A stretch of 64,000 nucleotides of DNA. Origin: Echinococcus granulosus. Lineage: Eukaryota; Platyhelminthes; Cestoda; Cyclophyllidea; Taeniidae. This document shows positions 37,301 through 49,800 of this stretch, in pieces. The stretch covers positions 7,207-71,206 of the forward strand of contig NW_020170399.1 in NCBI RefSeq assembly GCF_000524195.1, written 5' to 3'. Both the position numbers and the translations under genes were made by a program. Position 1 is the stretch's first letter. Each line of letters begins with the position of its first letter. The notes beneath the pieces were generated by a model. The model saw nothing but the letters and a program-made list of their open reading frames with translations, ran no database searches and had not been told where the DNA came from.

Positions 37301-39220
37301 TTGAAAATGGGTAGCATTTTAATTGTTTCTATTCATTGGTCTGATTTTTAGCAAATAATTAACGAAAGCACATTTAAAGCATCTTTGGGCTGAAAAATTT
37401 TGCAGAAAGGAAACTGATGGGAATTAGGAGGTTTTATTCATCAAGCTTTCAAACCTTGTTACAATAAAGCCTGAGGCAGGGTGTTGACAGGTGATGGCTG
37501 TCCAATTGTTGCATCTCTAGAGCATTCATTTTGTGAGCGAAAGAGGATAGAAGTAGGGAAAGGAGGAACAAACAAACTACTCCGCAAATAGGTAGGAGGA
37601 GTTGAATTAAAGCGCTTAATGAAAATGACCACCGCATTGTATCGTTTGATTTCTCGCGCAACAAAATGGAAACGAAGTAACTGACACTGACCTGCGTTTT
37701 GCTGAAAGAGCATCAGGCTATCACATCCACTGGGTGAGGCATTTATAACAGTGTAATAAAATTAGGTACCGATTCGCGGGCTACAAACAGATGGATCCCG
37801 TCCTTACTTGTAAAGCACTAAATTTTGATCCCTCTCCTTGGTAGGTGGCTTATTACGTTTTCTAAAACCATGCAAATTAGATGACTGGTTATAAATCCAC
37901 GCTAAAGGATGTTAAAAAACATGCAGGATAGAGAGTTACCCTTTCTCACATTTACTATTAAACAGTTTTTTAACGAGGTAAGCTCGTCCAAAAGGACTCA
38001 TTTTAGTTCTCAAGCCTCCTCATTGGTGGCACTTTAGATTGAGGAAACGGAAGCAAATTTGTACAGGTGATCCTTGGAGTAACTGCTGCCTACTCCAACA
38101 ACTTCAGGTGCCAGTCATCCGCTTAGGTGGTGGAATAGAGGCTCATTTAATCAGCATCCAGGCTTTCAGCGTTAAGCTGGCTTTAATATTTTGCCTTATT
38201 CACTGGGCTTAAAAGTGCCCTTCTTAAAAAGAAACTTTCATCTTTTAGGTGTCGTTTCCTGAGTAACATACCTTAGACAATAATGAGGATTACCCATGAT
38301 CTCATAAGATTTAGTGTCTTTATCGTCACCATAGTTCGTCAACTACTCAATAAGCAAACTAAGTTTGTTTATGGGATATAAATTAAGATTTAACGCCCAA
38401 AGGACTGGAACTGAAAAAGAGATTTCTCTAAAGCTAACTCCAATGTAATGCATTTGTCTAACCGATACGAATGTTGTATAACCCAAACGAAAGTTACTTA
38501 AGTCTTGTGACTTAAACTTTCTTCCTAAGGCCATTTTGTTTCCTTAGAGCCATTAACCGGAGCAGTAAAGTCAATGATATTTCAATGGGTATCAAGTGCT
38601 CAATGGGAGCACCAAAATGGTTTAGCAACATTCTATTTTAAGGACTTTAAAATAGATCCACAATCCAAGGGGATCATTAATTGGTGCGACTTCGTGGTAC
38701 TTAAGTGTGTCTTGGTCACAAAACTGTTTCTCGATTTACGACCTTCCTGTTGCCTGGACATAAAAATAAATGGACAATACTCTGTCGTTAACGTATTTTT
38801 ATAGCTGACAACGTGAATTAATTTAAAGTGACAACTATGGGTAATGCACTCGGAACCTCTGTTACGGGCTAACCAATATTCTGCATTACATTTTATGGAA
38901 ACTTGGCTTTTTTAGGGGGCAAAGAGTTGATGAAAGGGGAAAAACAGCTAAACATCAGGTGGAGTAGCATCACTCTGGCAGGTGGGAAATAAAAGGAACA
39001 CTTTTGAAACAGTAAAAAGTCAACTTTAAGTGATTCGCTGAGATTATCAATTCTTTCTATGCATTGTTCATCTCGTCATCACCTCTATTACCGTCTCAAA
39101 GGACACTGTGTAACTTTTCCCTTTCCCGTGATGATTCAGGGCGGTTTTCTTTTTGTAAAGAGATCTTAAGATTACGTAGGTATTTTATGACGTAAAAGCA
39201 GTCACACTTCCACTGCAACC
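37300..39220. other. No supported gene
   Basis: Overlapping frames at 37,449-37,713 and 38,343-38,804 have no recognisable motifs. Confidence 0.45.
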
Positions 39221-39224
39221 AGAG

Positions 39225-39345
39225 GCTGTTCTGAAAATACTTTTTTATGTACACAGTCAGGCTAAGGTCTATGGAACATCCACCTTCTCTTCTTGTAATG
39301 CTCACTAACAAAGGCTCCTCTCCCCTCTTCAACGTCATCATGAAA
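39225..39345 (-). pseudogene. Relic 2: possible C-terminal exon remnant (very weak)
   Basis: The bases giving CSIDLSLTVYIKKYF align approximately with those for FVMNLSQTEFAGFSF of the authentic last exon, in the right order and orientation after the RLGC remnant. Similarity is low and the stop is not kept, so a chance match is possible. Confidence 0.25.
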
Positions 39346-39499
39346 ATTAAAAGGCCTTCCGCTTTTGCAATTTTAGCCAAAGACGTTTCAAGAAGTTTGT
39401 TAGGCAAATTTTTACTCCAAAAATTCGGACCTTATAACATCTTTCCGACTTAATCTTTATCCACTGAATTGCCCATTCTTAGCTGTAATTCGATTTGAA

Positions 39500-39592
39500 G
39501 CCTTAAAAAGCCAGAAGCCGAAAATAACAGCAACTCTCCTTCAAAATTAAAGGACTTATCTTGATCTCTAGAGCTAGAAACCTTGTTGAGAA
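39500..39592 (-). pseudogene. Relic 2: RLGC exon remnant (weak)
   Basis: The minus strand has TTTCTCAACAAGG then CTAGCTCTAGAGATC, matching the FLNK start and the EIRD part of the authentic exon with a deletion between. It stays open as FLNKVSSSRDQDKSF. The neighbouring 39,780-40,010 resembles the authentic intron upstream of this exon, which gives the main support. The acceptor is not kept. Confidence 0.4.
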
Positions 39593-41185
39593 AATGGGCT
39601 AAGAGCAACGTATTTCCTTCCATCTGTTCTTTACTTATGGCACCGCAGTAAAAGGCGCCCACACTTTCACCAGGAATCGCTGCTTACAGAGTGCCTCTGT
39701 GATGGATGAATTGAGGCAAGGAGAACGAGTGGTGGGCATGTAAATCTAAACAACTTAGTCTAGCATATTTGGAAATTTGTAGATGTACTCCGTATAAGAT
39801 TTATGCCCTACCAACACAAATGGATCACTGATTGTTCTGCTGTGTTTAGCCACAGGTCAGCAATAACTCAGGATGGTCTGTGTTTCTGCAGGTGGCACGA
39901 CCCTGTCCATGTGTGAAATCCATAAAGCTAAATTCGTGTAAACTCTATGAATTCGAGGTAAAACTTGTGGTAAAACAACTACAGTTTCGACTTTTTGGCT
40001 ATACTGTGAAAGTGCTGAAGCAAGGGAAAAGTAAGAACATATCTAAATCTAGATATAACTGATGACATTAGGTAATAATACCCTGCTAATGCCTATCTCA
40101 TGCAGTTACACTCATTGTTCATGAAATCAGAAATTAGATTGTATGTTCGAATGGCTGAGTACGACCTCTGTGTTATCAAATCTATAAGTTTGAGACAAAA
40201 AAGCACTTTTTTATCACCCAGGGGTCAGAAGATTACTACCTGTCATGTAACGCCTGGATTTTAATTACAGGGATCAGGGTCGTGCAGCAACCTCTCAAAT
40301 TACACGAGAGTCCGAGAGCGTCCACAGATCGTAATACGTCAGAACTCAGCAGTACGGAACATTCAAGCAAGTCCTTGCAGCACATAAAGGCAGTCTCGGT
40401 TGCGCGGTTGACAGCACAGCTAGTAGGAATTGGTGAACTTCGAAGGGCAAGAGCTGATTGCACTTTCGTTGTAAAGTGGTACTAAACCTCCGTGACCTTG
40501 CATTCGCCAATTCACCCCACCAAGCCCCTAATGAAAATAAATAGGATGGTATACTGGCATGAAGGAAGCCACTACACGAGAAATAAGAGGGCACAAATTC
40601 CATACTTCCAGTAGCTTCCCAATTCCTTCTACCAATCTGCTAACATTTTCTGTCCTAGTATTTCAAATTCTGTCTTTGAAATTAACTCCAAGGGTAGTAA
40701 TGCTTCACCATGGGTACCCATAGCTTATCAAGCACTTTTATTAGTGATTTCAATAATGCTAATCAGCATATCAAAGCAACCAATGTTTCAAATTTGCAAC
40801 TGCTAAACAGTTTGTGCTTTAAAATATTGCTGTTAAGGCAGTGGAATCGGTTTAAGCAGCGTAAAATATATTTTGAGGAAATTTATGCGTCTTTTACAAA
40901 TTCGGCTGGTGATTAAATATTCATTGTTAGATTGTTGAAAGCTAGTGTGATTCCTCTCTAACATAGAGAACTTCAAAATTTTGTTCTCATGATACAATTT
41001 GAGGTCACTGGCATAGCAATGCTGCCATGCTACCCAGTCCATAATACTCAGCCCACTTCCTACTTTAAGAGGTGTTGAGTGTTCTAAACCTCTCATTTTG
41101 GTATCAGATGGAAATTCCAAGCTTCCTTTTGCCTTACATTTGACTACTATGCGAAACAACAAAGGAATATGCCTCGGAGTAATGT

Positions 41186-41257
41186 CTGCTTAACAAGCAT
41201 CTGGTAACAGAGAATATGGAAATGCCACCGCTCACCGGATTAGCCTTTGGCTTCTGA
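41186..41257 (-). pseudogene. Relic 2: subdomain IX exon, frameshifted
   Basis: Recognisable by GGCATTTCCATATTCTC and ATGCTTGTTAAGCAG at the 3' end, matching the authentic FGIL..EMLVGQ codons. The QPYG half is strongly diverged. The last codons are out of frame with the start. The following intron (40,910-41,185) resembles those at 51.3, 56.5 and 63.7 kb, which supports the call. Confidence 0.6.
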
Positions 41258-41647
41258 AAATTAGCAATGTGCCCTCCGCCATACTCCCATGACTTCTTTC
41301 GACTTCCAAGAATGCCCGTAAAGTCAGGACTCGTCAATGTAACTGCAAGTCATTCTAAAAAAGGAACATAAATCCAAAGTCCATCCTAGAAAATTAAGAA
41401 TAATTTCCAAGGAAATCCAAGGGAGCGCTTTGCTCATACACATATTTTTAAAGTAAATATTAGAAATTATTTTAAACCAAGGGATCGGAAATACAATTTT
41501 ATATTGTTGAACAATGTGGATGACAGCACGCACGAATACTTCAAAGAACTGCTAAAAGATGCAAAGTAACACAACGTGCAATTTATGTTGTAGTGGCTTC
41601 TAGGATTTTCTTCCAGGCCATCTTTTGAAGATACATTTACATGTCAA

Positions 41648-41748
41648 GCTGTCAGTAATGCAGAGAAAGACTACGCGGTATTCACAGACCAGTCTGCATG
41701 TGGTACGAATGAATTGGTTGCCTCCCGCTTGAACAGTTCTGTCCGTAA
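41648..41748 (+). pseudogene. Unidentified 101-nt exon-like segment, copy 3, splice sites lost
   Basis: Open over the same 33 codons: AVSNAEKDYAVFTDQSAC then GTNELVASRLNSSVR. The acceptor cag is now caa and the donor gt is tt, so it could not be spliced like the other two. Flanks resemble those of copy 2 on both sides. Confidence 0.45.
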
Positions 41749-42820
41749 TTAATTTCATATGCGAAACAGACCCAGCCTTTACTTTGGTTGCCCTATTCAC
41801 TTACTCGAATTCATAAGTGTCACGGAGACAATTTCCTCAATCAAGATCAGAGGGACTATCACTTAAAAAAGCAGAACACATTTCTTTTTGACTAATGTCA
41901 GACAACTTTGTAATTGATTCAATGCTGATTTATTTCTGCCTCTTCTGCCTTCCATCAACAGCTTCTGTAATGAAGTCACTGATGAATTTAAACCATCTCA
42001 GGTTAATTTTTGAGCAAAGTAAGCAAATATAATCAATTACGTGGTTAGAATGTGCCCCCAAATGCAGTTGCCCTCTTGTGCGGCCTTTTAATGTTCACCT
42101 ATATTATCCTTGCGTCGTAAGTTATGCCTTAACTTCAAATGTCAAACTAGGCTCATTATCCACAGTCATGATAGCAAAATTGGAAGGGAGAACACGCTTA
42201 AGATCCTTAACCCAGTATATTGTTCCATTCAACTTTGACACAACTGTGCAATGCTGGTTTCCAAAATGAGAATAACTGCCTGTTATTCATCATAATGGAG
42301 GTAGTTGTGATGGAATTAATACCTAACAGCTCCAAAGGATGGCACGTCTAGTTGAAGGGCTTCGCTTTAACCTAATAGAGTTAAGACACTTTTATTTCGA
42401 AGTTGAAAAGATTTTATTGCCATGTCAAAGCTCGCATTTTACCAGAGAGGTGTGACTTACAAAACCATAAAACTTGAAGTAATACTTGCATTCATTAAAT
42501 TCAGGTCATACTGCACGCAAGAGTTATTTTTTTCTGAATTTTATTTTGCTATTCTAACCACAATTCTCCTTCCTAAACGGACCAGCGGAAGTTTGTCGCC
42601 TCTTTGTGAAAGATATAAGGCGGAGCTGTCAACTATTCAGCCAGAGAAACCCGTTTTAATTGGAACTACATGCGCCCTTAATGAGCATGAAAATCCAACC
42701 ACATATTCTGGCTACATGCCGTAGGGAAAGAGGATAGAAAGTTGAATTATATGACTGTTCTCAGTACCACTTAACAGTAACAACAATAACAGGAGTTACG
42801 TTTGTTTAAAGAATGCGTTT

Positions 42821-42886
42821 ACTTTTTATAGCTACCGCAGTCATGATGGCACCTGCTGCACCGAGGGGCCCTGCTTGAGTAGTCAC
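42821..42886 (-). other. Conserved 108-nt open frame, copy 4 (3' part)
   Basis: Only the C-terminal 22 codons align: VTTQAGPLGAAGAIM then TAVAIKS. The frame continues past the ancestral stop. Lies 8.7 kb from copy 3, the local tandem spacing. Confidence 0.4.
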
Positions 42887-44883
42887 GCTATTGTGGGGCT
42901 TATTGTTGTCCGCCTGTGGCTAGGGAATCATTCCTGCTTGAAAAAGCTGCCCGATAGGTTACTCTTCAAAGTCCCTAAACTAAAATTTGAAGTTTTATAG
43001 GCTTGAGGATGTCTGTTGAATAGAGGCTCAGTCAAACATTAGCGGACATTTCCTTAAAATGAGATTCAAGTAGAACTGTATATTAATATCCCCGACTGAT
43101 TAAATACAAGATTGTTGAACAAACTTCTTGTCGTTTCGAGAATCCAATCTTTCAAAATATCTGAAGGTACTTTGCAGGAACTATTATTTCCATTTCAGAT
43201 GCATTAAAGCGAAATCCCACAAGAATTTGACAGAATACTTCGCCAGGCAAATTGCAAGTGATGTAGGGTTTGTAAGAAAGGCTCCCAGCATCTGGTTTTA
43301 TTTGAATCTTGATCAAAGCGCTTAAAGTGAAACCGTCGTGATGAAGCACCAGTTTGTTGTCGATGGTGTCGCACTGCTTCAATTCTGCCCAGGATACTGC
43401 AAATTCCAGACACCGTAAAATGGAGAGAAGATTTCGTCCTTTATTTCATGTTGACTACACAGCATCCTAGTTCAAGATCCTAAGCGAAATTTGGCTTCGA
43501 AGAAATATCCTAATTGTTTGTGTTTGGAAACAGTGCAGTGTTTCTATATTGATATGGCTACATAACCTGAATAAAAACCGACCGCCAAGCCATGAAGTAC
43601 CCACTTCCGATTACAACGAGACTCCTTTATACGCAAAGCCTGCTCATTTTATTCACTACCTCGTGAAATGAAGCAGTTTGACTTTGGGAGTCACCTTGTC
43701 ATAAATCGGTTTCGTGATTCACCAAGCATAGGTAACCACTCGAGGTTAACCTTGACCGACAGCTGCCATTTCTTTGAGTAGGAATGATTCAGCAACGCAG
43801 TGCTTAAAGAAGCTTTATGAATTGAGAAGAAATGTTTTGCACAATGCGTCTAGAACATGGTGAAACGTAATTCGGGGCCAAATTTGTCATTTCTTAATAG
43901 CGGAGTGAATGCAGGATTACAGCCTTAAATGATTTCCTAAAAATCCTTCATTTTTCATTTAAATGCCCATCATCAATACAGCTCATTTTATAATTAGTAA
44001 TTTCTAATAGTAACCTCTTATTATTTTCTAGTAAAGAGGAGAGCAATTCAAGAGCATTTGTACACAAATCATTTCACCATGCCCCAACATTGTAGCCATG
44101 CAACTTTCATTCCAGACGGACCAGAGTTATCGAAAATCCTTCCAATTTAAATCATTTTGAGCGTGGACAAACGCAAATCATACATGTCTGGACTCTCACA
44201 TTTTACGACCCGTTAGAAATGGAGAGCATCTATTCATATGGATGTCAATGTTTTTTTTTCAAGGGCTGTTTAAATTACTTCTTGGAAGCGTTCTATTCTC
44301 CTTGTCATACTTGGGGCTGCTGGTGTTGAAGTACTCGAAATCTGCATTAACACTGAGTTCAGGAGTTGTTACAGGTTTATGATGGGACAAATCAAGTTCA
44401 CGAATAACTTTTATGCTAGCTAAATTGCAAAAAGGGGCATAAATAAAGTAGTTGAACCGGTGTCCATACAAATAACTACTGGCACATTAACACCCAACAC
44501 GCTTGTAAGTCCTTCAATATTCCCCACATTTTAGTAATTAGCCTTTTATTTGAGGTTTTGAAATTAAATGAGATGGTTTGAAAGGCGGAGCATGGTTCGT
44601 TGGACATCTTCGGTGAGAAAACTACCTAGCGGTGGGAGTTCCCAAAATGACTATGCTTTGTGAGTGGGGATCATAATTAAAATTCCTTCTGATAATAATG
44701 AATTGGAAAACACTTATCTAATCAAAAGATTTACTTTTCTTATGGCTGAGACCGTTTCAAAAAGAAATAAAATCCACATTACTACAAATCCAAATACTGA
44801 GATATACCCTAGGGAGTTACGGAGAGGTTCAACAAGCGGGTCACGGTTGGAGGAACAAGTGAAAGACAAAGTAATTGACGCAT

Positions 44884-45057
44884 TATAGTTTGGAGGCAGG
44901 AGTAAAAGCTGCACTATGAATGGAGGCTTTTGTTGCAGGGCCATCACCCTCTTCTCCACTATTATGCATTCAACATTGTCAGTCTGGATTGTGATGTCCT
45001 TCTTCAGAAAATTGATTGCATACACCCCGTCGGTATTCCTGTGTTCCCCTAAAAAAC
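44884..45057 (-). pseudogene. Relic 2: ATP-lysine exon with Lys-to-Asn change
   Basis: A 174-nt exon copy, the same length as relic 1, with acceptor tttgtttttgcag. It reads EHRNTDGVYAINFLKKD, then ITIQTDNVECIIVEKRVMAL, then QQKPPFIVQL. The invariant ATP-binding Lys is Asn. One base is missing near the start and one added after QL, so the ends are out of frame. The donor gt has become at. It is contiguous where relic 1 has the N gap. Confidence 0.88.
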
Positions 45058-45256
45058 CTGCAAAAACAAACATGAGTGAACTCAGGACACGCTTTATCAG
45101 TCACTTTGCTCCATAGAAAATTATTTCTTAGATGTCTTTTCTGCAGTTTTAAGTGCTCATTCTGTTAAGATACAAATTATCTAAAATGACGCCCATGGCA
45201 AGGGTTTTGACAGTCCGCCCTAAACCAACATCTTCTAGAGTAGAAAAACCTCCCAC

Positions 45257-45306
45257 CTTTCGACTCTTCCTTTTACAAGAACTTGGAAGATCTCGAAATC
45301 TGCGAC
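45257..45306 (-). pseudogene. Relic 2: glycine-loop exon (VADFEIFQVL..)
   Basis: Reads VADFEIFQVLVKGRVER, aligning without gaps to the PKC pattern xTDFxFLxVLGKGSFGK. The nucleotide-binding loop is destroyed: the first and third glycines are replaced and the end is a base short. A donor-like AAAG|gtggga follows, then about 180 bp of intron before the ATP-lysine exon copy. The start is uncertain. Confidence 0.7.
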
Positions 45307-47436
45307 TTGAAGGGTATCCTGTTTGCTCTGTATACTGTTGTCGTCCCTACCTGGGTTGGATTCAGTGAGACCCTAGGCTCATAAATAAGCTTAAAGATAA
45401 TTTTTAACTGACAAATACTTTTTAAAAAGAAAATAATTTCAGTAAAACAGCAACTTACCCAAAGCAATTTTTTTTGAAGAAATGGTGCTAAACGCGTTTT
45501 TTAAATAGGCCTTTGAGCAAAATATGACTAGTTTAGAGGATTAATTTGCCCCCAAATTGTAGCATTATGGTTTTTGCCGTTCAAAAAGCACTTAGAATTT
45601 GCGTAAATTAATTTGTTTCGGGGATCAAGGTCAGTGGAAACAGTATGGAAGTACTGCTGAAGTGAGTTCTTAACCTATCAACAGCACATCAATTACTCAC
45701 CATGTTTGGTTCGGTCACCGATACTTCAGATTTGCTGCTTTGTATTAGCATAAGCTACCAACAGACTGCTCCGCATCTTAACCATACCCCTGGGTTCTTT
45801 TTAGGGGGAGATGCGTGTTGCTCGACCATAGCGAAAACTGTAAATACAAGACTCGCGGTCATATTTTCGGAAGGGACCTGCATCTCATCGTATGTTGACC
45901 CATTGATGTGTGTACACGGTCTTCCGACTAACCTCAGAGGCGTCCATCGTGCATCCCTTGCACCTACTCAAATGTAATATTTTGCATGGATGTATTTCTC
46001 CAAAGAGTGTCATTCCATGAGTTTCAAATGGTCATCATGCGTCCTCTCCTGTTTGCTTCTTAGAGCCCCCTGTACATAATCAGCGCAACTGATCCCCTGA
46101 GACGAGTTGCTGACGAACCTAGTGCGCTTCAGTCCTCACACTTAGTGCATTTTACAACTGATTTTTAGGGAAGAAACGGTAAAGGTAGCCCAAGTCCGTA
46201 ATACAAGGCAAAAAAATTCTTATGATGATACGTCATATATTTGTACTTGCAATAGATGTTAAGTCCAAAACTAACAAGAAATACTTGTGAATGGGTAGAG
46301 GTTGGCCTCAAAGTGATTCTGTAGGCGTATTTAAACCTGCCCTGAATGTTGATAAATAATATGTTGGGAATTGCACCTCAGTCTAGGTCGTCAAATTGTG
46401 GGAAAATTCATCTTGGTGTTTTGTGAAACATCTGATGTAACACAAAGGCTTAACTGCTATTATCTTCATTTCAAAAACTGTAGCATCATAGGGCAGACTG
46501 TTGATTACTTCTAGTCACATTACCTTTTTCTTCCTTTTATCGTCTGCCACGGTTACATTATCAGTGGTTTGTTGAGTAAATGTTTTCCTTTAATAATTCT
46601 GTCTCACTAATAAAGAGACTTAGGGTGTGTTAGCATTCTAAGATAAGGATTACTCTATTCAATGGCTAGTAGAACAGCTTTTAGGATATAACCGAGATAA
46701 AGGATTTTATTGAAGCTGATTGTTGAAGGTGAAAGTGTTGTGGTAAATTTTATGACCTAATAAATGTGAGAATTTGATTTTATGGTGATACTCTACGTGA
46801 ATTCGAGCTTGGTGTCAGTGTTTTAAGTAATCTACTGGGGAGTTTGCTCCAGTGAGGGGGGATTAAATTGTGCGATAATGCATCCTGATTCATCATAAAA
46901 TAGCCGATGCAATCTAAAGGCTCAATTGTCATTTTATCCTCTCATAAACTGTGGAATCGCAGCGCAGACACTTGTTTACTTGTAGTCCAAGTACTTTTCC
47001 CTGCTATTCACCGCCTGTCACATCAGCATTGTAAATGGTTTGTTGACCTAAGTACATGTTCATCGTCAGTTGTGCTAATGCATAGCATTAGGATGTGGCA
47101 CCAACCGAAAACAAGAAATTTTTCATTCAATGTCTGGTAAAATACCTTTAAATGCATTGAGAAGGCAAAGAATTTTGTGCAAAACTTCCAGACTACACCT
47201 TGCTTGCAAAAGGATAATCCTTTAAGGCAACTTATTTTAAAAGGTTCCTAATTGAATGTTTTGCTTCAGATGCCTCTTAGTTGTAGTTTGTGGATCAGTC
47301 ATTCAAAGGGTTTCTCTAGAAGTAAACATCGTATTAATGCAAAGTTCAAGGCCTGACGTTGCAATTATGGTGTCATATGAGTGTGAAGCGAGCGAAACCG
47401 TTAAAAGCAACTTCTTCCAAGAGGCATCCTTCTCAC

Positions 47437-47542
47437 CTCTGATGTATCGCTTGAGCCACCATAATTGTTGTGTTGGGTAAACCATCGTCAGCGTGACTTT
47501 ATGGGTCGAGGTCCTGTGCGTGTCCTTAGGGTATATGCCCTC
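47437..47542 (-). pseudogene. Relic 2: candidate hinge exon
   Basis: A 106-nt segment with acceptor (atttgcag) and donor (AGAG|gtgaga) aligns with the open segment at 56,051-55,931. It is open in one frame (EGIYPKDTHRTSTHK then VTLTMVYPTQQLWWLKRYIR), but the protein differs greatly from the relic 1 copy because indels shift the frame. Similarity continues into the flanks (47,280-47,540 against 55,790-56,040). Confidence 0.45.
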
Positions 47543-47667
47543 CTGCAAATCTGTAATAGGTTATTGCGAAACGCTTAATTGACCCTTTTCGAGCAAGGCT
47601 TTGAAAAGGGCAGATGATTGTCCAAATTTGAAATTGATTATACCCAGAGGATTCTAATGGTTCTCTA

Positions 47668-47822
47668 GTATTAACTACCTCAGGGCCATCAAATTGAGGG
47701 TTCCACAGAGGGTTGGCTTTTTATTCATCGCCTCAGCTCTGTCCTTCCACAGTCCCAAATCGGCCAATTCACAAGGCCTTCAGAAGTGGAGAAGCGTGCC
47801 GCGCAGTTTTGGGTCTCTACAA
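47668..47822 (-). pseudogene. Relic 2: activation-loop exon, heavily decayed
   Basis: Starts RDPKLRGTLLHF then a stop; later frames give LADLGLWKDRAEA and TLCGTLNLMA, matching RDLKLDNxLLDxE, ADFGxCK and FCGTPDYxAPE. DFG has become DLG, and frameshifts separate the pieces. It lies directly upstream, in sense, of the hinge-like segment at 47.5 kb. That order does not occur in a normal kinase gene and marks a rearrangement junction. Confidence 0.7.
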
Positions 47823-48449
47823 GTCGAAGATGCCATATTTGGAGCCAAAATTGTACTGATGCACTAAAATTCATTTAAGTTCGCGATAGTTTCCTCGGAA
47901 AAAAACACAAATTCATCTGGTATAATGACAAAATTTTTAATTATTGCAACCAGCATAAAGTGGCCTCACTCTTTGAGGAAACGACAAGGTAGAGTTTTGC
48001 CTCCAAAAAAGGGTGATAATTGCGGTTCTATAAGAAGCGTTAAAGCTATTCTGTTACTACCGAATAACTCCAAAATGCAAGATCCTAAACGCATCCTACT
48101 CCACCTTTCTTTCCATTTTTTAACTACATTCATTTGAATCCCTCACTCAAGTTAATTTACCATGTCTAGACTGAGCAGTTGTTTATCGCTTTTTGTGATG
48201 CCCAAGTATTGGCTGTTTAAGCAGTCCTTCAAAATAAATTTAGTACTATTTCTAGTTGCCATGCGCTGCCACACTTACATTGTCGTCAATGGAAGTTTTG
48301 ACCAAGACTTGTCAGAAAATAACTTTTAAGACAGGCAAAGTGAGGTGCTGTCATTTTACTGTTAGAATAATTTAACGTTTCAAGCCTTTCTTTACTCTAA
48401 ATTGCTGGAAAATTTGTACCTTATTCTGCAGAGGAGATTGCTTATTTAG

Positions 48450-49800
48450 ATAGAAAGGCAATGCTGCGTCATACAGTTAGGCTTGAGAAAAAATATGTCA
48501 TTACGGTGATTGGTACTGACCCGACTACTTCAAAATTAGTGACGTTTAATAAAATACCAGCTTTACACACTGATTCCAGTAAATCTACCTTGTGCACAAT
48601 AACATACCAAGAAGCATTTTGGGATGGCAAGGGAGGACATGTTCCATAGTAAAGTGATAGAAGATGTGCTACCTTATGTGGAAGGAAAAGTTTAATCAAA
48701 AAAGCCTTTTCAAAAGCATAAAGGGTTAGTTGCAGAAATACCAAATTAGAAATAAACTGATTCAGGTGGCGATGGGCTGATTAGACTTGCCAACAAGTTG
48801 AATCCGGTGCATCAGTTGGCCCTGCAGTGTGAATGAGCTCCATGACGAAGAATAATTGGTTCTTCAAAAGTGTCACTGGGGTGCCACTCATTTGAGTGAC
48901 AATATTATCAGATAATGTCAATGAGGCGTCTCAAATCGAATCGTGAGGCAAACATCAGCACTCCTGCCCCAAGCGTTGAGTTTGGTTTCGTAGCAGTTCC
49001 AAAGTGTATGCTCACTGTCTTAGTAGATACTAGCAGTTCATCTTTAAATTTACTTCAAAAAGCATAATACATTTATTAAATCATACAACTCGGCACATTT
49101 TGCAAACTTCACTGGTAAAATAGACACAGGTTACAATCTTTTAGAGGACTTTGCAATCTTAAAATACTTGCACGTAATATACGAAATCACTAGACTATCC
49201 ACTGTACTGCCTCTGGGTACTTCAATGAGTTAACGGAGTTTGCTATAAGTTCTCCAAAGGCACTAAAATTACGGCAGTTGGGAACCCAGACAAGTTGGGT
49301 TTGGAATGCCAAGTGTCTGACAATTTGGGGGCCGCATAATTTTTGCTGATTATATGCTCTTGTACTTGGATCGTTCTACTCTCCATTTAAACTGCGCGGA
49401 CACCTAAGGCACCTCCTTTGCAGTTTTGCTTGCCAGCATTGCCCTTATCTTCTGTACATCAGTAATTTGCCCTCCGCCATACTCCTACGACTTCTGACTT
49501 CTGAGGAGGTCCAAAAATCATGATTAGTAAATGTTACTCTAGGTCATTGTCAAAGATGCCAGTTAAGAATAATTTGCAGCAAGATTCTAAAGAGCCCTTT
49601 GAGCAAAAAATACCTACATTTGAAGAAAACTTTGATCCAAATCCATCGTAAATGACCAGCCAGCACTTGGAAATCAGCACAAAGAATCATTTTACAGAAC
49701 CCTTAGAAGTGTACAGTACAACAATTGCCAATTTATGCTGTGAAGTTTTCCAGGATTTCCTTCCAGTCCCACCTTTAGTGAAAACTTTTCATGTCATTTT
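48450..49800 (+). repeat. Duplicated block E, copy 2
   Basis: Partner of 27,700-29,150; 49,470-49,800 also matches 41,260-41,640. The 101-nt segment is missing here, apparently deleted after 49,790. No gene supported. Confidence 0.72.

Larger units (their letters stand above)
42080..47540 (-). repeat. 9-kb tandem block D, unit 2
   Basis: Unit with the relic 2 glycine-loop, ATP-lysine and hinge-like exons. 44,150-44,440 matches 53,185-53,420. A local tandem duplication of about 0.47 kb (46,440-46,590 and 46,905-47,075) is unique to this unit. Confidence 0.8.
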
